NCBI RefSeq assembly: GCF_947179165.1
Contig: NC_077243.1
Span: 47,632,501 to 47,696,500, forward strand
Reading direction: 5' to 3'
DNA: 64,000 nt
DNA from: Solanum dulcamara
Lineage: Eukaryota > Streptophyta > Magnoliopsida > Solanales > Solanaceae
The notes beneath the pieces were generated by a model. The model saw only the letters and a list, made by a program, of their open reading frames with translations. It was not told the DNA's origin and did not search any database. The position numbers were made by a program, and so were the translations under genes. Positions 48,671-60,900 of this stretch are shown here, one piece after another. Each line of letters starts with the position of its first letter. Positions within the stretch are counted from its first letter, which is position 1.

Positions 48671-49505
48671 CCTTATAGTTTTACTTATTGAATGCCTATT
48701 CGGATAATTCCATCATTCAAGTTATAAAAATGACTTATTAAAGTTACTTTCATTTATTTTGTTTCAATAAAGTCATTTATATTTTACCCATATCCTACAA
48801 TATAGCTGTTACATAAAAACACTAGAAATAACATAAATCATCCTTTAAATTTGAGATGAGATATAAAGTTTTCCTGTAAATAAATCTCTATAAATATTAA
48901 ATCCTTTTAATGTACCAAAGCTAAATATTTTTAATCTAACACTGATAATTAAAACTAACAGTATTGAGAATTAGCTATAGTGGTAGCTGGGAAAGAGACC
49001 TGCCAAATGTTAGAAGTCAATTTTCTTAATGGTATGGTTTGAGTTTAAGAAGAATTCAACGTGCAAGAAAAGAATGGAATTATGATGAATCATAATATTA
49101 GGTAAACACCTACCCCTGAAAAAGCCTAGTTGTTTGTAATTGTGGTAGAACAATCAAGACAAACTAAGGTATGATGTAACCCTCATTCCAAAGGCTTCTT
49201 AGCGGACCAACGAATCAATTCATTGATTCCTCTTTGTAGTATACTCATGCATTTATTTATTATTATTACAAAAAAAAAAAAGATTCATATATCATCCACG
49301 TTTTCTTTTATTGACTTTTCATCACTAAAAGTTGAGGTTTGTCCCAAATAGTACCTTTGTTTCATGTCAGGACAGGTAACCACTCCAATACCCTGGCAAC
49401 ATTAATTTTGAGTCACTTTTTCTGTTATCAAACAATTACCTCACCTTTTGTTTTGACTTTTGAAACATAATTCTAATTGATAATCTTGTAAAAACACAGG
49501 TATGC
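48671..49505. promoter_or_regulatory. Upstream region of HMA gene 2
   Basis: AT-rich sequence without recognisable repeats. It includes a poly(A) run at 49268-49280 and a possible regulatory region close to the gene. No single promoter element stands out. Confidence 0.3.
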
Positions 49506-50018
49506 ATGGTGATGCGGATTAATCTAGATTGCCCTTCTTGTTGCAGGAAAATGAGAAGAATCATTCTCCGAATGAAAGGTAAGGCATAATTTGCAAATTC
49601 GCATTCCCCTTGGAATAATCAAGATTCATCCAAACATTCTTCACATAAAAAAATTTACATTAGGTCAATTTTTTTAATGTATACGTAGTAAATATTGAAT
49701 CACCTTATTTTGTAATATAGATTTTCAATTTTCATAATAAATAATTTTGGCTTCGTCACAAAATTAATATTTTTATATATCTACAACTTTATGTATTTTG
49801 GTGTAGAAATAGAGATGCACCTGATAGAGAAGCAAGAGAAGAGAGTAAGCATAGTCGGGCGGTTCGATCCGGCAGATATAGCCATAAGAATCAGGAAAAA
49901 AATGAACCGGAGAGTAGAGATTTTGGACATTCAATTACCCGGAAATGGTGATGGACAGGCTGAGGAGATGCATCATGCCCCAGATGGCCCTGATCACTCC
50001 ATTATGCAACATGCCTAG
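49506..50018 (+). CDS. HMA-domain protein 2 (two exons, 94 aa)
   Basis: Exons 49506-49578 and 49807-50018 join in phase (73 + 212 = 285 bases) across a GT-AG intron of 228 bases. The protein starts MVMRINLDCPSCCRKMRRII; CPSC is the metal-binding CxxC of a heavy-metal-associated domain placed at residues 9-12. It continues 'EIEMHLIEKQEKRVSIVGRF' and 'IRKKMNRRVEILDIQ', the usual end of the domain near residue 65. The tail (GNGDGQAEEMHHAPDGPD...) is polar with His residues. No CaaX box. It could be a metallochaperone-like protein. Two other ATGs in the same frame lie within the first three codons, so the start is near certain. It is related to HMA gene 1 but the sequences have diverged. Confidence 0.8.
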
Positions 50019-50753
50019 GCTTTCAAGGAAATTCCGTTTCATGCCAAGTAATATATACTAGTAGTTAAAATAACACAATCAGAGAAAGACATGCTCATTA
50101 CAGATTTGACACTTCTGATGGATGGGCAGGTGAACTCTGCACCTTGTACAGCGGATGCTCTTATATTGAAGTATTCCAATTGTTTAGCTACATGTGTTTA
50201 GTAAAACTAATTTGTTGGTTTATGCTTGTACGGGAGAACTACGGCCCTCTTTGTATACAATACCAAATTAATGTATGTTTATGTACATAGTGTTGTTGTC
50301 TTTTAAACAACTTCAAGTTAGTTCATGCATCTATGTACTCCCACAATATAATCAAAATCAATCCACTTGTTGGAATTAATTTGAGTATTTCATATTGAAA
50401 AAAAACAAGTCATTATTTACAATCAACAAATGGAGAACAAAAGCAACTTATTGGACAAAATAATGTTTCATGGCGCCAATTAGGGTGCAAATATATTGAA
50501 ACTAGTCGTTTCTAAAGGTTGCACAATATTACCAAACACATTCACCTTTTGATTTTTTTGGTATTTGCAAAATATAATTGTCCAAAAATAGAATTGGAAA
50601 GTACAACTTTGAGAGAATGAGAGGTGTTGGCTAAGCCCACCTACACGACTCATGAAGGGGGAGGGGGGAGGTTAATTGATTCTTACCAAGTTTTTGTCAC
50701 CTCCTAAAACTTGCCTACTTCGACCAAGGTACTCGGTTCTTATTCGTATTTTA
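50019..50753. other. 3' flank of HMA gene 2
   Basis: No coding region. The sequence from the stop to about 50300 looks like a 3' untranslated region. A polypurine patch (gaagggggaggggggagg) is at 50653-50670. Confidence 0.35.
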
Positions 50754-50920
50754 CACTACCAAAAAAAAAGCATGTTAGCCACGGTATATTAGCCACAGTT
50801 TTAAATACCGTGGCAAAATCGTGGCAAAATTAAATTAAAAGTTAAAATTCTCTACACATTAATAACTGTGGCTAAATTTTGTGGCTAAATTTTGTGGCAA
50901 ACAAATTTTACTCCCTCCAT
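50754..50920 (+). repeat. CACTA 2 left terminal and subterminal repeats
   Basis: After CACTACC come 'ttagccacggtatattagcc', 'acagttttaaataccgtggc', 'aaaatcgtggcaaaatt' and 'taactgtggctaaattttgtggc'. These match the inverted units at 62665-63005. Confidence 0.8.
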
Positions 50921-52272
50921 TTTTGCTATTATTTTCCTCTTATTCCCACACTTTTAATCTTTTCCCTCACTTCACCCAAAATAAACACAAATTCACGCCC
51001 AAAATTGAAGTGTGAAGTTCTTCCCATCGGCGCGCAGTGAACTTCATCGGCGAAAACTTGTTGCGATCTTCTTCTCCGGCGAACTTCATCGGCGGCAAAG
51101 TGTGAAGTTCTTCAGTACGTTCCTCTGTTTTCTATGCTCTCTATTTATTTCACAAAGTCCTCTTTGATTCTGCCCTAGTATACTAAAAGGCCGAAATCTT
51201 GACAGCCCTTTGAATAGTATTGTAGATCAAATACTGGCATTTGTCTAATCTACAACCAATTACCCTTTTCAAAGTCAGATAAAAAGTATCTTCTCTCTGT
51301 TGTACTTCATATCAACTTAGTTTAGTTTTCGTTCACTTCCACACTGCATCTTTGATGCAAAAATAGATAGGAGTGATTAGTGTATACATGATTTTCTAAG
51401 GAGACAATTTTGTTGTGGGTTTGAGAGTTTCCTTCTCCGTTTTCCTATAAATATATCAACAGAAAATAGGTTTCACGTTGTTTTAAACCCTTTTAGCAGA
51501 CTTTTGTCTAGTTGTTGCTTTTTATACATTCTGAAATAGTACTTATTTACTAGGAGTGAAGTTGTACTGACTATCCTACTGATCAGACGCAATGTTTGAA
51601 GGATAAATATCGAATTTGAATTTGAAGTGTAGCAAGTTTTAGTTCATTGGATGGTGTATAAAACATGGTGTTGTCTGAAATCGACTAATCCTACTAGATA
51701 TGTGTCACCTCCCACCCATCAACTCAATCTAATCAACACAAGGATTGAGTAACTCAAAAAAAATCACCTAGTATTATTTTCGTTAGAATTTAAACTTTGA
51801 AATAAATCCTTATGTTTGTGCAACAGCCTTCAAACTCGATCTCTTTTTAATTTGCTGCTTACTCACCTCCATCAAAGATCTGTCACAAATACAACCTGGA
51901 AAAAGATTTGCATAAAAGTTCTCTTCTAATCTTGGTTATTCTCCCGCTTCTCTAGAGTAAGGAGCTCCTAATCTGTTGGAATGTAAACCCTTGACCTCGG
52001 AAGTAAACTCTTCCCAAGTGATCGCACTCTTATCCAACAAATCAATCAATCTTACAATATTGAGTCTGAAATGAAGAGAAGTACCAAAGAACATTGTGAG
52101 TTTTGCTTGAATCATAGATAAATTAAGTGATGACAAAGTCAGTACAAAAATTTAAAGATAATAATAACCTGTCGGGGCTTATGGTCTTTTGAAATCCTTC
52201 AAACCTTCTATTGGCCAACAAATACTACTTTCTATTTTCACATGACTTGTAATCGTAGAATAGGAATTTTAT
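50921..52272 (+). other. CACTA 2 5' region
   Basis: A G+C-richer leader at 51010-51100 repeats 'gaacttcatcggcg' (51040 and 51084) and resembles a 5' UTR. The rest is not recognised. A minus-strand frame (52136-51936, 66 codons) ends '[20 protein letters not shown]' and may be part of a second captured host exon; its identity is unknown. Confidence 0.45.
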
Positions 52273-52478
52273 GGTTTGAAATACTTTTTTCTGCTTCTGC
52301 TGTACTAAGAACTGCTCAAAAGTTCTTTGTTTTGCTTGCGTTTTAATTCTATTCTTATTTACTTTCATGTGACAATTGCTACAAAGTTGTGGCCTTTTAT
52401 TGATCCACTTTGAAGTATTAGTACTCAATTTTATGAATGGTGTAAATTTATACTTCTAACTTTAATCCATTCCTAGTC
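52273..52478 (+). repeat. Duplicated segment, copy A (CACTA 2)
   Basis: It aligns with 52901-53118 ('ttttttctgcttctgctgtact', 'tctttgttttgcttgcg', 'gctacaaagttgtgg', 'tattagtactcaatttta'). Copy A lacks about 15 bases present in copy B. Confidence 0.85.
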
Positions 52479-52900
52479 CTGATTGCTGTGGTTGAATTTC
52501 TGATTTCACTCTTCTACTAAAGGCACCTGAAGGGTCCATTTTCACTACTTGTTACTACAGATTATGTTGATGCCACTCCCCAGTCACCAATGGATTTAAT
52601 ATATACTGCTAGGAGAGGCATATTGTTGAGAAATATTTCTTTACAAGCCTTTATGTTGGTGCATGTGTGATGGCTCTTCTAGTACCTAAAGTATTTAAGA
52701 ATGAAATATTTCTATATTGGGACTTTTACACTATCACATCACCTAAAAGATAATTACTAATAATCGTCCATGATAAGTGAGCCAAGTTTAGCTTATGTAC
52801 ACTCTGTAGAAGAAGAATCCATATTATTGGTATTGAACTTTCTTATGTTGTCTTCAAATGTGTTGTGTGTCCGACAATCTACACATCGTGAACTAGCTTC

Positions 52901-53118
52901 TCGGTTTGAAATGCTTTTTTCTGCTTCTGCTGTACTAGGAAAGACTCAAAAGCAGAACTCTTGTAGTTCTTTGTTTTGCTTGCGTGTTAATTCCATTCTT
53001 ATTTACTTTCATGTGATAATTGCTACAAAGTTGTGGTCTTTTATTGATCCACTCTAAAGTATTAGTACTCAATTTTATGAATGGTGTGAATTTATACTTC
53101 TAACTTTAATCCATTCGC
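52901..53118 (+). repeat. Duplicated segment, copy B (CACTA 2)
   Basis: Second copy of 52273-52478. A third partial copy with 'caagcagaactcttgtagtt' and 'cttgcgtattaattcc' lies at 60238-60295, in an intron of the second transposase gene. Confidence 0.85.
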
Positions 53119-53203
53119 ACTAAAGGCACCTGAAGTGTCCATTTTCACTACTTAAATTTATACTTCTAACTTTATTCCATTTTGTGAGTCTATATATGAC
53201 TAG

Positions 53204-53393
53204 TGTTTATTTGAATTTCCTTTGGACACCAAATTGAAAAATTTCTCAGAAAAACCATTACATGGCTACATGGGGATGATTCCACAATTGCCACTGTATG
53301 AGAGTTTGTGTATTCCTGATTTGCTTAATCCTCAAAGTGTTGAAACTTTTGCTAATATCTTTTGGCCTCATGGTAATCATGATTTCTGGTATG
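53204..53393 (+). pseudogene. Captured exon of an AOP-like 2-oxoglutarate dioxygenase
   Basis: The frame reads about 60 codons: 'EFPLDTKLKNFSEKPLHGY', 'MGMIPQLPLYESLCIPD', 'LLNPQSVETFANIFWPHG', NHDFW. This has the pattern of the middle part of AOP/GAME31-type 2-ODD enzymes (LPLxTKxxN, KPxHGYxG, PLYESxxI, VExxxNxxWPxGNxxF). It ends at a GT (gtatgtc) as an exon would. Neither the N-terminal part nor the HxD iron site is seen nearby, so only one exon was taken up. In the parent enzyme this part lies before the catalytic jelly-roll. It sits in the CACTA 5' region, before the transposase, and cannot give an enzyme. Confidence 0.7.
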
Positions 53394-53908
53394 TCTACTC
53401 TTTTTTTAATCATTATTATTAATTTAATTTGTGCACTGATTAGAGTGAGCAACGATAAAGTTTATGATATTAAAATTATTAGTTTGCATCTACATACCAC
53501 ACATGTTCTCTTTTAATTAGTTATTGTGTCACCTCATCCACAAGTATATTTACTTACACTTAGTAAGTGTTTGGCACAATTTGGAGCCTCTATTCCAGAA
53601 GGAGTAAAACTAGTCTGCATTGTTGCTGTACATGGAGATGTCACAATTTGGGCATTCATAGGCAAATTGCTAAAACAACAATGCAAGAAAGGAAAGAAAT
53701 AGAGTAATAAAAAGCCATAACATCTAATATAAAGATTTTTTTATTAGTTATTTTTATGATATGCTTGTAATTAGAAATTTTGAATGGTTTAATTGGAGGG
53801 GAGAAGTAAGTATACGATTAAATTCACTAAAAAAATTTCCACTTAAGTTTATAAAAAACTTAGCCCTAATTTTTTATTTGTTCATATCTTCAACAACTTT
53901 AGTCCAAC
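53394..53908 (+). other. Interval between captured exon and transposase
   Basis: No gene recognised. A plausible coding-like stretch (53560-53700) contains 'CLAQFGASIPEGV' in one frame; origin unknown. The transposase ATG follows at 53909. Confidence 0.3.
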
Positions 53909-56621
53909 ATGATTGACAAGAGTTGGATTGAGAGTCCAATTAGATCAAAAGAATTCTCGGATGGTGTTGTTCAATTTTTGGAATTTGCCTTTTCAAATGC
54001 ATCTATTAATGGAAAATTTTTATGTCCTTGTATTTTATGTGGATTTTCTATTATGCGCAATAGAGCTGAAGTGTTTAGTCATCTGCTTCAAAGGGGGTTT
54101 CCAAAAAAGTATACTTGTTGGCATATGCATGGCGAAAAGCGTGCTCAATCGAATGTAGAATCATTACCCCGAGTACATAATGAGCCGGCTAGACACTATC
54201 CTATGCATGATATGTTGAATGATGTTTTTGGTGTATTTGATAATAATAAACTTCAAGATTTTGGTCCATCAAATCTACTAAATAATGACAATCCTAAAGA
54301 TGATGAAGGTAAGAGTCAATAAGAGAGAGAGGAAATTAAGAAGTTGTTGGAGGATGAGAATCAAGAACTTTATGATGGTTGTAGAAAATATAGTAAATTG
54401 TCATTCATTGTTCATTTTTATCATATTAAGGTCTTATGTGGTGCAACAGATAAATCATTTTCAATGATTCTTGACCTTTTAAAGGATGCTTTTCCCCAAG
54501 CGAAACTACCATCATCATTTTATGAGTCAAAAAAGATGATTAAGAAATTAGGTTTGAACTACAATAAGATTGATGGATGTCCGAACCATTGTATGCTATA
54601 TTGGGGATCATCAGGGGATGAGAATAGAGATAAATGCAAGGTCTGTAATACTTCCAGGTATATATCAGATGAAAATGGTGTTGGTGCAAATGTTGTAATT
54701 GATGACCAACATAGAAAGAAGCGAAAGTCAGCAAAAGTGTTGCGGTACTTCCCACTTATACCTAGACTGAAAAGGCTCTACATGTGCTCTAAAACTGCAG
54801 AACTATTGAAGTGTCATGCTACAAAAGCTAATCCAGATGGGTTATTACGACATCCTAGAAATGGAAAAGCGTGGAAACATTTTGATTCATTCTATCCAGA
54901 CTTTGCTTCAGAGACTCGTAATGTGCGACTTGCTTTAGCTACGGATGGTTTCAATCCATTTGAAAATCTAAGTTCCAGTGTTAGCATTTGGCCTGTGATG
55001 TTATATATTTATAACTATCCTCCATGGTATTTTATGAATCAAACTTTTCTTGTCATGTCGATGATAATTCCTGGTCCTAAAATGCCTGGAAATAGCATTG
55101 ACGTTTACTTGCAACCTCTAATTGCTGAGTTAAAACAATTATGGAATGGTGTAAATGCTTATGATTCCTCAACTAAGGAAATGTTCCAATTGCGTGTTGC
55201 ATTGATGTGTACCATAAGTGATTTTCCAGGTCTTGATAACTTGTCTGGGTGGAATACACATACATTACTTGCTTGTCCATCATGTAATTATGATACAGAT
55301 TCTATGAGGCTAAAGTTTGGTAGAAAAAATTGCTTTATGGGACATCGCCGTTTTTTGCCACATGATCACAAATATAGGTACAATAAGAAGTCTTTTAATG
55401 GTTTTGAGGATCATAGACCTGCACCTATCCTACCATCAGGATTAACCTTGTTGAGACAAATTGAGGAGAGTCGAAAGAGGCCTCGTGATGATAGTACAAG
55501 TAAGGCTGGCCCAAAACAATGGAAGAAGAAGAGTATCTTCTGGTATTTACCTTATTGGAAGAACCATCTTATTCGTCATTGCCTTGACATGATGCATATA
55601 GAGAAGAATGTTTGTGACAATGTATTGTTTACAATACTTGGTGACAAAAAAAAATCAAAAGACAATTTGCAAGCTCGTAAAGACTTGCAAGTGATGGGAA
55701 TTAGAGAAAAACTTCATCCATATCCTAATTCTTCTAAGTTTCCTCCATCATGCTTTAACATGAAGAAAGATAAGAAGGATATCTTTCTAAAAGTTTTAAA
55801 CAATGTGGTATTTCCGAATAATTACGCATCAAACATTTCAAGATGTGTTGATCTTAAGAAACGCAAGATCTCTAATTTAAAGAGACGATTCCCACATTTT
55901 GATGGAGCATATTTTGCCAATTGCCTGTAGAAGATCTCTTCCTAAATAAGTTACTTCAGTGTTGATTGAGTTATATAACTACTTTAGAGAAATATCAAGC
56001 AAGGTTTTGGATGTTAAGCATGTAGAGGATCTCCAGCGACGAATTTGGTTAAATCATGCTAATATGGAAGCAATATTCCCTCCATCCTTCTTCACTATTA
56101 TGTTTCACCTGGTCATTCACATTGGAGAGGAAGCAATTCTTGCTGGTCCTGTACAAGGTCATTGGATGTACCCTGTAGAAAGGTATATTCTTTGCTTAGT
56201 AAGTCTATGTATTTTTAATTTTTTTTAATCTTACGATTTGTTTTAATATTTTGTCAGGGGAATGGGTCATTTTAAATCTTATGTTCGTAACAATTCCGCT
56301 GCAGAAGGTTGTATAGCTGAAGGTTGCCTTACAGAGGAAAACCTTACTAATTGTTCTAGATATTTTGAGGATGGTGATATTGAAACAAGGTTTAATCGAC
56401 CAAGGCGTAATGATGATGAAAGTGAAATTAATGCTAGTAGTGAATATGCTATCTTGTCAAATTTGTTTCCTGTATTGGGCAAGCCTATTGGGGATATTAA
56501 GACTCTATCCATATCTTCCTTGGAAATCATACAAGCTCACCGATATGTATTAACTAATTGTGAATTAGTTGATGTATTTCGAGAGTAAGTTATATGATCT
56601 TTCATATTGTTCATTTTTTAA

Positions 56622-56662
<41 letters not shown>

Positions 56663-57612
56663 TGATATATGATTTATAATTACATTTAAAAAATTTAGAA
56701 TTGAAGTCACTAGGATGCATCGTGGCAAAAGAAACTCCTCAAAATTTGTGAAAGAATATGTGCACAAACATTTTCACGAGTGGTTTAAGAAATATGTAAG
56801 ATCTCAAATATTTCATTCCCTTTTAAACTCACAATCTTATAATTTATATATAACTGTCCTAATATATATTTATAACAAAGGTTGCAAGTCAGAATGGTGT
56901 GGAGATTACGCCAGAAATCGAATTGCTTGCAAATGGACCAAATAATGTTGTGAGGAGATTCAAGGAGTATAACATTCATGGATTTAAGTTTCGTACTATG
57001 TGGAAGGAGCAAGGATTGAAAACACAAAATAGTGGTGTTGTTATGTCTGCTATTACTAAAATATTTTCAAATGGTAGAGAATCTATTGAACAATCAAGTG
57101 ATGACACGTACTATGGTAAATTGATTGACATCATAGAGTTAAATTATTATGGCAAGTTAAAGGTTGTGTTATTCAAATGTCTTTGGGTAGACACTACACT
57201 TAACAAGGGAATCAAGATAGATGAATTTGGAATTATAAGTGTAAACTTTTCCAGTTTGATACACACAGGTGCAAAAGAAACAGATGAACCATTTATACTT
57301 GCAACTGATGCTAGAATGGTGTACTATGTTGATGATCCAATTGAAGAAGATTGGTGTTGTATTTGTCATATAAAGCCGAGAGACATATATGATATGGGAG
57401 AAGTGGATTTTGTAGATTTAGAGGAGCCATCAATGGAGGACATACCTTTTCGTGAGCAATATTTGGAAAATATTGAAGACTTATCATTAGTCCGAGATAT
57501 TCGTGATGAACAAGAACAAGATGATTCCAGTAATAATGATTATGAAAGTGACAATAATAGAGATGATGATGATGGTGACAGTGATGTACATGATGATGAT
57601 GGGAGTGATTGA
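53909..57612 (+). pseudogene. TNP2-type transposase of CACTA 2, lightly damaged
   Basis: Exon 1 (53909 to about 56182) starts MIDKSWIESPI with the transposase-associated Cys domain (LCPCILCGF). It then has the Transposase_21 core: 'FPLIPRLKRLYMCSKT', 'HPRNGKAWKHFDSFYPDF', 'NVRLALATDGFNPF', 'VYLQPLIAELKQLW', 'CPSCNYD', 'HCLDMMHIEKNVCDN'. DUF4218 follows (55959-56182, 'LIELYNYFREISSKVLD'). Exons 2-4 (56258-56587, 56699-56811, 56881-57612) give 'YVRNNSAAEGCIAEGCL' and DUF4216 ('DIIELNYYGKLKVVLFKC'), ending in an acidic tail of D/E/N. Lesions: an in-frame TAA at 54320, a one-base shift near 55925 and TAA near 55952. It would cut at the CACTA ends. Confidence 0.88.
56628..56660. repeat. (TA)n microsatellite
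   Basis: About 16 TA units in an intron of the transposase gene. Confidence 0.85.
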
Positions 57613-57946
57613 AATGGTGAAGGAATGCGAGATTAGTTCAATTCCCTTGTTATGAAATTGAAGAATTGCACTAAGATTCTAGTCTGCTTGCCTTGTTTTA
57701 ATTAATTGTGTGTGTTTTGTATCTTTAGTATATTTATCTACTCATATGCTAGATATTTTACATAATCTATTGTATGGATGATTTTCTGTCTTGCTTGCTA
57801 GTGACTTGGAATAAAAACTTACATTTTAAGGAATTTTACAGTCTTGTGATCATGAAAAAACTTTTTTCTGGTATGTGTGCATAACAGGTGCTGATTTTTA
57901 CTTTATGCTTGTTTCTTTAAAGTAATCTCTACAGGATAAGTTCCAT

Positions 57947-60900
57947 ATGAAGCAAAAACGTAAGAAGTTGGTAAAAGAACTGTTGGCAAGCTTACGAGGA
58001 CAACAAGCTGACAACATTAGCATAATTTTTCAAGATCCGCAACAACAATTTAATGAGGATCAACAAGAAAATCAACTTGAAAATGAGAACATAATAACTC
58101 CTGCACTCAGTGATAACAACTTAAATTATTCTTCAAGCTCTAATGAAGCCAACATCCAAGAGAAAGAGGAGCCCTTAGTTGTCAAGGTTAAAGGTTAGAA
58201 GTAATTTCATATTAGAGTTGATTATTGTTTTTTAATATCTATCTTATTTTGGTATTATTTATTTATTGGCAATAAAAGTAACATTTATTGTCAAATTAGC
58301 AGATCTGTAAGAGACCATATTTTTCTTCTTCAAACTTTTCAAGTTTTATTATTAACAAATCAACTGATTAATGTTGTTTGCTTGTTACAATAATAGATAC
58401 TTTGACCGGAGAAGTTACTACTCAAAAGATGCAACCAGATCGAGTTTGGAACTTGGAAAAAATAAAAAAAATAATGGTGGAACTCAATGGAGATGGACAA
58501 GGAAGTGATAATGGTTCAAATTTACTCGTAAGATTTCTTGGCAAACTTTCTCAAAAATTGATATTTTGCCCCATATCAGTTGAGAGATGGGATAGGATGC
58601 CAGAGGCAAAAACACGCCTTCAGTGGCAGATTATTGAGGTAATACATTCTTTCAAGTTACTTTAATTAATGTATCCTTTTTCATTAGATATTGAATTATA
58701 AATATAAAAATGTTTGAAGGAGAATTTTGAGTTTGATTATGCGGTTGGAATTAAATGGGTGATGCATTCTCTATGCGAAAGATGGAGGGCCTATAAATAT
58801 AAGTTAAGATGTGAGCGCTTCTATCCTAACAAAAGTAAGGAAGACATACTTGCTAATCATCCTGCAAGCGTGGATTCTAATGATTGGACTGCTTTTGTTC
58901 ATCACTATAAAGAGGACAAGATGAAGGTAATTGATCTTCATAATTTTATTCTTTCTTTCTCTTCAATTTTGCTATAGATTTGGTATTATTTTACTGTATT
59001 ATTTTGGTTTACTACATTCCTTTCTATAATATAGCATTATTTAGATTGTATTCGCCTAAGTAAAGGTCTTAGGAATGTATTGTAACTTGAATTTGCTTGG
59101 CGGTCTTTGAATGATTATCTTGCTCCTTAGTAGTTGAAGTAAACTCTTATTTTTTGGTCAAATTCGAGTGAAATTGCAGCCATATTATAAGTAAAACTAT
59201 TGCAGCTTTTTTGGGAAAATTTGAGTTACATTCCGAGCAAAACAATTGCATTTCTCAAGAGCTATGTTAACATCAGGTTCTGAAGTTGGAAGTAATCCAT
59301 CCTTAGGCTATCTGTACTTGGCTTTTTAGTTTATTTCATCATCCTTCACCCTGAAACTCAAAACAATCACTACTTCTACATTTTTGGCTAAAATTTATTG
59401 CCTTAAAGACTTTTAAAGAACTGTAATGCTTTACAAATTTCTATGTCGCTACTTTAATGTATAGATATTGCTACTTTGAGTCTATATATTTGGATGAATG
59501 TTTGATTATCGCAGACACAAAGTGCACAAAATGCGAGAAACAGAAAAAAACTTAAAGTTTCACATGCCGGTGGTAGTAAAAGCAATGCAAGGAGAGGTCG
59601 TCAAATGGTAAGTTTCTTTACCTTGAAGTTTATTTGAGAGCAACTTTATTATACAAAATAATGTTCCTTTTGGTGCTTTCAATTGTTCATCTTCACTCAA
59701 TCCGTCATCTACTAGCATGTCAGCAATATATTGCCTTAAAATAAATCAAGAACTTCCTAATTTTTGAAGTATCAAGATTATATGTTATATTATCCCTTTG
59801 AAACACAAGTACTTTTCGAATAGACCAAATTAGCTGCAGCCTCAGAGTGGAACAACAATTTTTAACATTTTCTGAATAGAAATTTATTTTTGATAAGAAA
59901 ATTTACAAAGTCTGATATGGATCTGTAATTCTTAAATTTTGTTAACTTATGTAGATAAGGAGTATATGAAAAACTCCATAAGTATGTTAATGCCATGAAA
60001 ATGAAAATATGAGATGTATTTGAATTATAACTTTACAGCTTTACCCTTCATTTTGTTTATCTTTAAGCTTTCTTCTTTTTTATATGTATCTTGCTATGTT
60101 TGTCATCCTATTGCAGTAACGTAAAAGAAGAAGAGTGTTGTTTTCTCTTGTAGGGTGTTCTTTTTTGAGACAACTCTTCCTAGAAGATTTTGTATAAATA
60201 TCGACGTATTAGTTCTTTAAAGAGGGACAAACAGAGGGACAAGCAGAACTCTTGTAGTTCTTTGTTTTGCTTGCGTATTAATTCCATTCTTATTTGAGAG
60301 CAAATTTATTATACAAAATAAAATATGTTGCTTGTTAATTATTTTTATCTATACTTGATTAATGATAGGAGAAAAAATTGGGAAGGCCCGTATGCCGAAG
60401 TGAAGTTGTTTTGTCAACTTTACTAAAAAAGAATGGCAATTATGTTAATAAAGAGGGAAAGATTTTAGCGGTAAGATTTAAATACTTATCTACTTTTTGT
60501 GACAGTCTTGGTCTAGAAATGACATCCTTTTGTTCTGTTTTAAATATACTTTATTTATCTTCTTAAGTTATATAACTTTATCCTACACATGGTTTGTTGA
60601 TCTTTGTGGAAATAACTGAACTACGTGGGTATTTGCCAATGACCACCTGGAAATTTCTTTTAACAGTGGCATTGTGACATTGCAATTGCCTTCTTAGAAT
60701 ATCTAATGGTTTTTATGGTCATTGAGTTCTGTTCCATTTTTAGTTTTTACATACAACAAATTTTCTTTTAGTCATACTGAACTTTGAACAAGTCTTGACT
60801 GATAAAAAATTTCGTCGCCATTTGTTTATGATACTAGAGACACTCATCTGTTGTAAATCATTTTAGTTTATATGTCTTGATAACTGGTAAATGAATTTGC

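Noticed and set aside
54300..54345. A GTAAG at 54308 as a splice donor that would remove the stop at 54320
   Set aside because: The next acceptor that keeps the frame is only about 35 bases away, too short for a plant intron, so the TAA is treated as a real nonsense codon.
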